From: an uncultured Lachnospiraceae bacterium
GTDB lineage: Bacteria; Bacillota; Clostridia; Lachnospirales; Lachnospiraceae
DNA length: 7,689 bases
Assembly: GCA_947174615.1 (NCBI GenBank)
Contig: CAMWJQ010000191.1
Span: forward strand, 1 to 7,689
Reading direction: 5' to 3'
Below, piece by piece: positions 6,209 to 7,689 of the stretch. The position numbers and the translations under genes are program-made. The notes under the pieces are model-generated. The model was not told the origin of the DNA. It made no database searches and saw only the letters and a program-made list of their open reading frames with translations. The stretch's first letter is position 1. Every line of letters begins with the position of its first letter.

Positions 6209-6889
6209 GTGAAAAATTCAGTGATTTTAAAAAGTTTTCCTAATGGCATATCGGTCATATTAGACGGAACAATCTCATTTCAGGAACTGCTGGCTGATAT
6301 TGCGGTCAAATTTCGGGAGGCGGATGGGTTTTTTAAAGATGCATCCGTTGCAGTTTCGATCGAGGGAAGAGAGCTGACAGAGGAACAGGAGCGTGAGATC
6401 TTGGATACAATCACGCAGAATTCGCGTTTGAAAATACTATGCCTTATGGGAAAGGATGAGGAGAAAAATCTAAAGTTTCTCGGCGTACAGAACATGCTGA
6501 ACTTCCAAAATGATGAGAACAGCGGACAGTTTTACAGAGGGACACTAAAGGATGGGGCGAGTATCGAGACAGAACACAGTATTATCATTCTGGGAGATGT
6601 CTGTGAGGGCAGCTGTGTGTATTCCAGTAAGGATATTGTGGTGCTTGGCACATTGACAGGCGATGTATATGCCGGGGCAGGAGGGAACAGCAATCATTTT
6701 GTTGTAGCGCTCAATATGCTTCCGGGCATCCTTCAGATTGGAGATTATGTGTACAATAGTCAGCCGCCAAAAACGCTGCGATGGGGATTTAAGAAACCTC
6801 AAACCGTACCGAAGATTGCATATACACACAATGGTGAAGTGCAGATCGAATCTATTACAAAAGAATTGCTGGACAATTTTATCCTGTAA
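6209..6889 (+). CDS. minC: septum site-determining protein MinC
   Basis: The 226-residue product has both MinC domains. The N-terminal domain (about 1-90; SFQELLADIAVKFREADGFF, 23-42) acts on FtsZ. The C-terminal right-handed beta-helix (about 108-182; FYRGTLKDGASI, IIILGDVCEGSCVYSSKDIV, VLGTLTGDVYAGAGGN) dimerises and binds MinD. The terminal PKIAYTHNGEVQIESI (201-216) corresponds to the last strand of the family. MinC with MinD blocks FtsZ ring formation away from midcell. The segment where many MinC proteins have RSGQ, needed for MinD contact in Escherichia coli, reads KDGA (114-117), which is a notable change. The gene starts with GTG 11 bases after the PBP2 stop and belongs to the same operon. 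Length is normal. Confidence 0.93.
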   Translation: MKNSVILKSFPNGISVILDGTISFQELLADIAVKFREADGFFKDASVAVSIEGRELTEEQEREILDTITQNSRLKILCLMGKDEEKNLKFLGVQNMLNFQNDENSGQFYRGTLKDGASIETEHSIIILGDVCEGSCVYSSKDIVVLGTLTGDVYAGAGGNSNHFVVALNMLPGILQIGDYVYNSQPPKTLRWGFKKPQTVPKIAYTHNGEVQIESITKELLDNFIL

Positions 6890-6912
6890 AAACAGCGCAG
6901 GTGTCCAGAGAA

Positions 6913-6933
6913 CCATTATTTGTAATGGAGGAG
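6913..6933 (+). promoter_or_regulatory. inverted repeat overlapping the minD ribosome binding site
   Basis: CCATTA (6913-6918) and TAATGG (6923-6928) are perfect 6-base arms around a TTTG loop. The strong ribosome binding site GGAGGAG (6927-6933) lies 7 bases before the minD ATG, and its first two Gs are inside the 3' arm. In RNA the hairpin could partly hide the site; in DNA the palindrome could bind a repressor. The pairing is seen directly, while any regulatory effect is inference. This is the longest intergenic gap in the operon (51 bases) and I see no convincing promoter or terminator in it. Confidence 0.35.
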
Positions 6934-6940
6934 TATTCCT

Positions 6941-7689
6941 ATGAGTGAAGTAATCGTTGTTACATCTGGAAAAGGCGGTGTGGGCAAGACCACCACATCA
7001 GCAAACGTAGGAACAGGTCTGGCAGAAATGGGGAAAAGTGTTGTATTGATTGATGCGGACATCGGGCTTAGAAATCTTGATGTTGTGATGGGGCTTGAGA
7101 ATCGCATTGTCTACAATCTTGTCGATGTGATTGAGGGAAATTGCCGATTAAAGCAGGCACTGATTAAGGATAAAAGACATGCGGGTCTGTTTCTCATGCC
7201 GGCAGCACAGACACGAGACAAAAACTGTATTACGCCTGGACAGATGGTAAAGCTGACAGACAGTCTCAGAGAGCAGTTTGATTACATAATTCTGGATTGT
7301 CCTGCGGGAATTGAACAGGGTTTTCAGAATGCTATCGCCGGTGCGGATCATGCGCTTGTTGTGACAACGCCGGAAGTTTCCGCGATCAGAGACGCAGACA
7401 GGATCATCGGACTGCTTGAAGCAAACGAGATCAAGAAGGTCGATCTGGTGCTGAACAGACTGCGCCAAGACCTGATCCGGCGCGGTGAGATGATGACTGT
7501 CGATGATGTGCTTGATATTCTCGGCATACCGCTGATTGGCGTGGTACCTGATGATGAGAATGTTGTGATTGCTACGAATCAGGGAGAACCGTTAGTAGGA
7601 AAAAATTCAGACGCTGGACAAGCCTTTTACAATATCTGCAAGCGGCTTGAAGGCAAGGAGGTTCCTTTTAGGGATTTTGGGAAGAGTGT
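6941..7689 (+). CDS. minD: septum site-determining ATPase MinD (partial, runs off the right edge)
   Basis: The reading frame starts at the ATG 6941 behind GGAGGAG and is open to the window end (249 codons plus two bases), so the stop is not in the window. It is a typical MinD of the deviant Walker A ParA/MinD family: SGKGGVGKTT at 9-18 with signature K11 and catalytic-loop K16, switch I region LIDADIGLRNLD (36-47), and Walker B/switch II ILDCPAGIEQGF (117-128). TTPEVSAIRDADR (142-154), LNRLR (171-175), IPLIGVVPDD (196-205) and TNQGEPLV (212-219) follow. MinD binds ATP, dimerises on the membrane, recruits MinC and is released by MinE. Family length is about 265 residues, so only the C-terminal tail with the membrane-targeting helix is missing here. 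All nucleotide-binding residues are normal. minE is expected next. Confidence 0.95.
   Translation, partial: MSEVIVVTSGKGGVGKTTTSANVGTGLAEMGKSVVLIDADIGLRNLDVVMGLENRIVYNLVDVIEGNCRLKQALIKDKRHAGLFLMPAAQTRDKNCITPGQMVKLTDSLREQFDYIILDCPAGIEQGFQNAIAGADHALVVTTPEVSAIRDADRIIGLLEANEIKKVDLVLNRLRQDLIRRGEMMTVDDVLDILGIPLIGVVPDDENVVIATNQGEPLVGKNSDAGQAFYNICKRLEGKEVPFRDFGKS

Noticed and set aside
7148..7468. Antisense open frame within minD
   Set aside because: The forward strand is an unmistakable MinD with all nucleotide-binding motifs, and the reverse product shows no known features.

Overview
The window is one strand-coherent block of cell-shape and division genes from a low-to-moderate GC Firmicute, most likely a member of the Clostridia and probably Lachnospiraceae. 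This is inferred from the gene order radC-mreB-mreC-mreD-PBP2-minC-minD, the strong purine-rich ribosome binding sites, the use of GTG and probably TTG starts, and a very long PBP2 with a large insertion of a type I associate with that family. Every gene is on the + strand and no mobile element, RNA gene or CRISPR array is visible.

Layout. Positions 1-224 hold a possible last few codons of an upstream gene (stop at 39-41), an AT-rich spacer, a good candidate sigma-A promoter with an extended -10 (111-139) and a short 5' leader with a stem-loop. radC (225-914) follows. mreB starts either overlapping the radC stop (911) or, more likely, at 929 behind a perfect AAAGGAG. mreC (1945-2814) and mreD (2822-3337) follow closely. 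The PBP2 gene begins inside the end of mreD and runs to 6197. minC starts at a GTG 11 bases later (6209-6889). After a 51-base gap with an inverted repeat touching its ribosome binding site comes minD (6941 to the window edge, stop not reached).

How the genes work together. MreB, MreC, MreD and PBP2 are core parts of the elongasome, which inserts peptidoglycan along the side wall. MinC and MinD keep FtsZ rings away from the poles. The tight spacing suggests a single transcript that makes elongation and division-site factors together. From the usual clostridial order, minE and a rodA/ftsW-type gene would be expected just beyond the right edge.

I see no previously undescribed system here. The points that deserve a second look are within otherwise familiar genes: an MreB whose phosphate-2 ATP-site loop is degenerate, a roughly 250-residue insertion in PBP2 at the entry to the transpeptidase domain, a MinC lacking the usual RSGQ motif for binding MinD, and several unusual translation-start arrangements.
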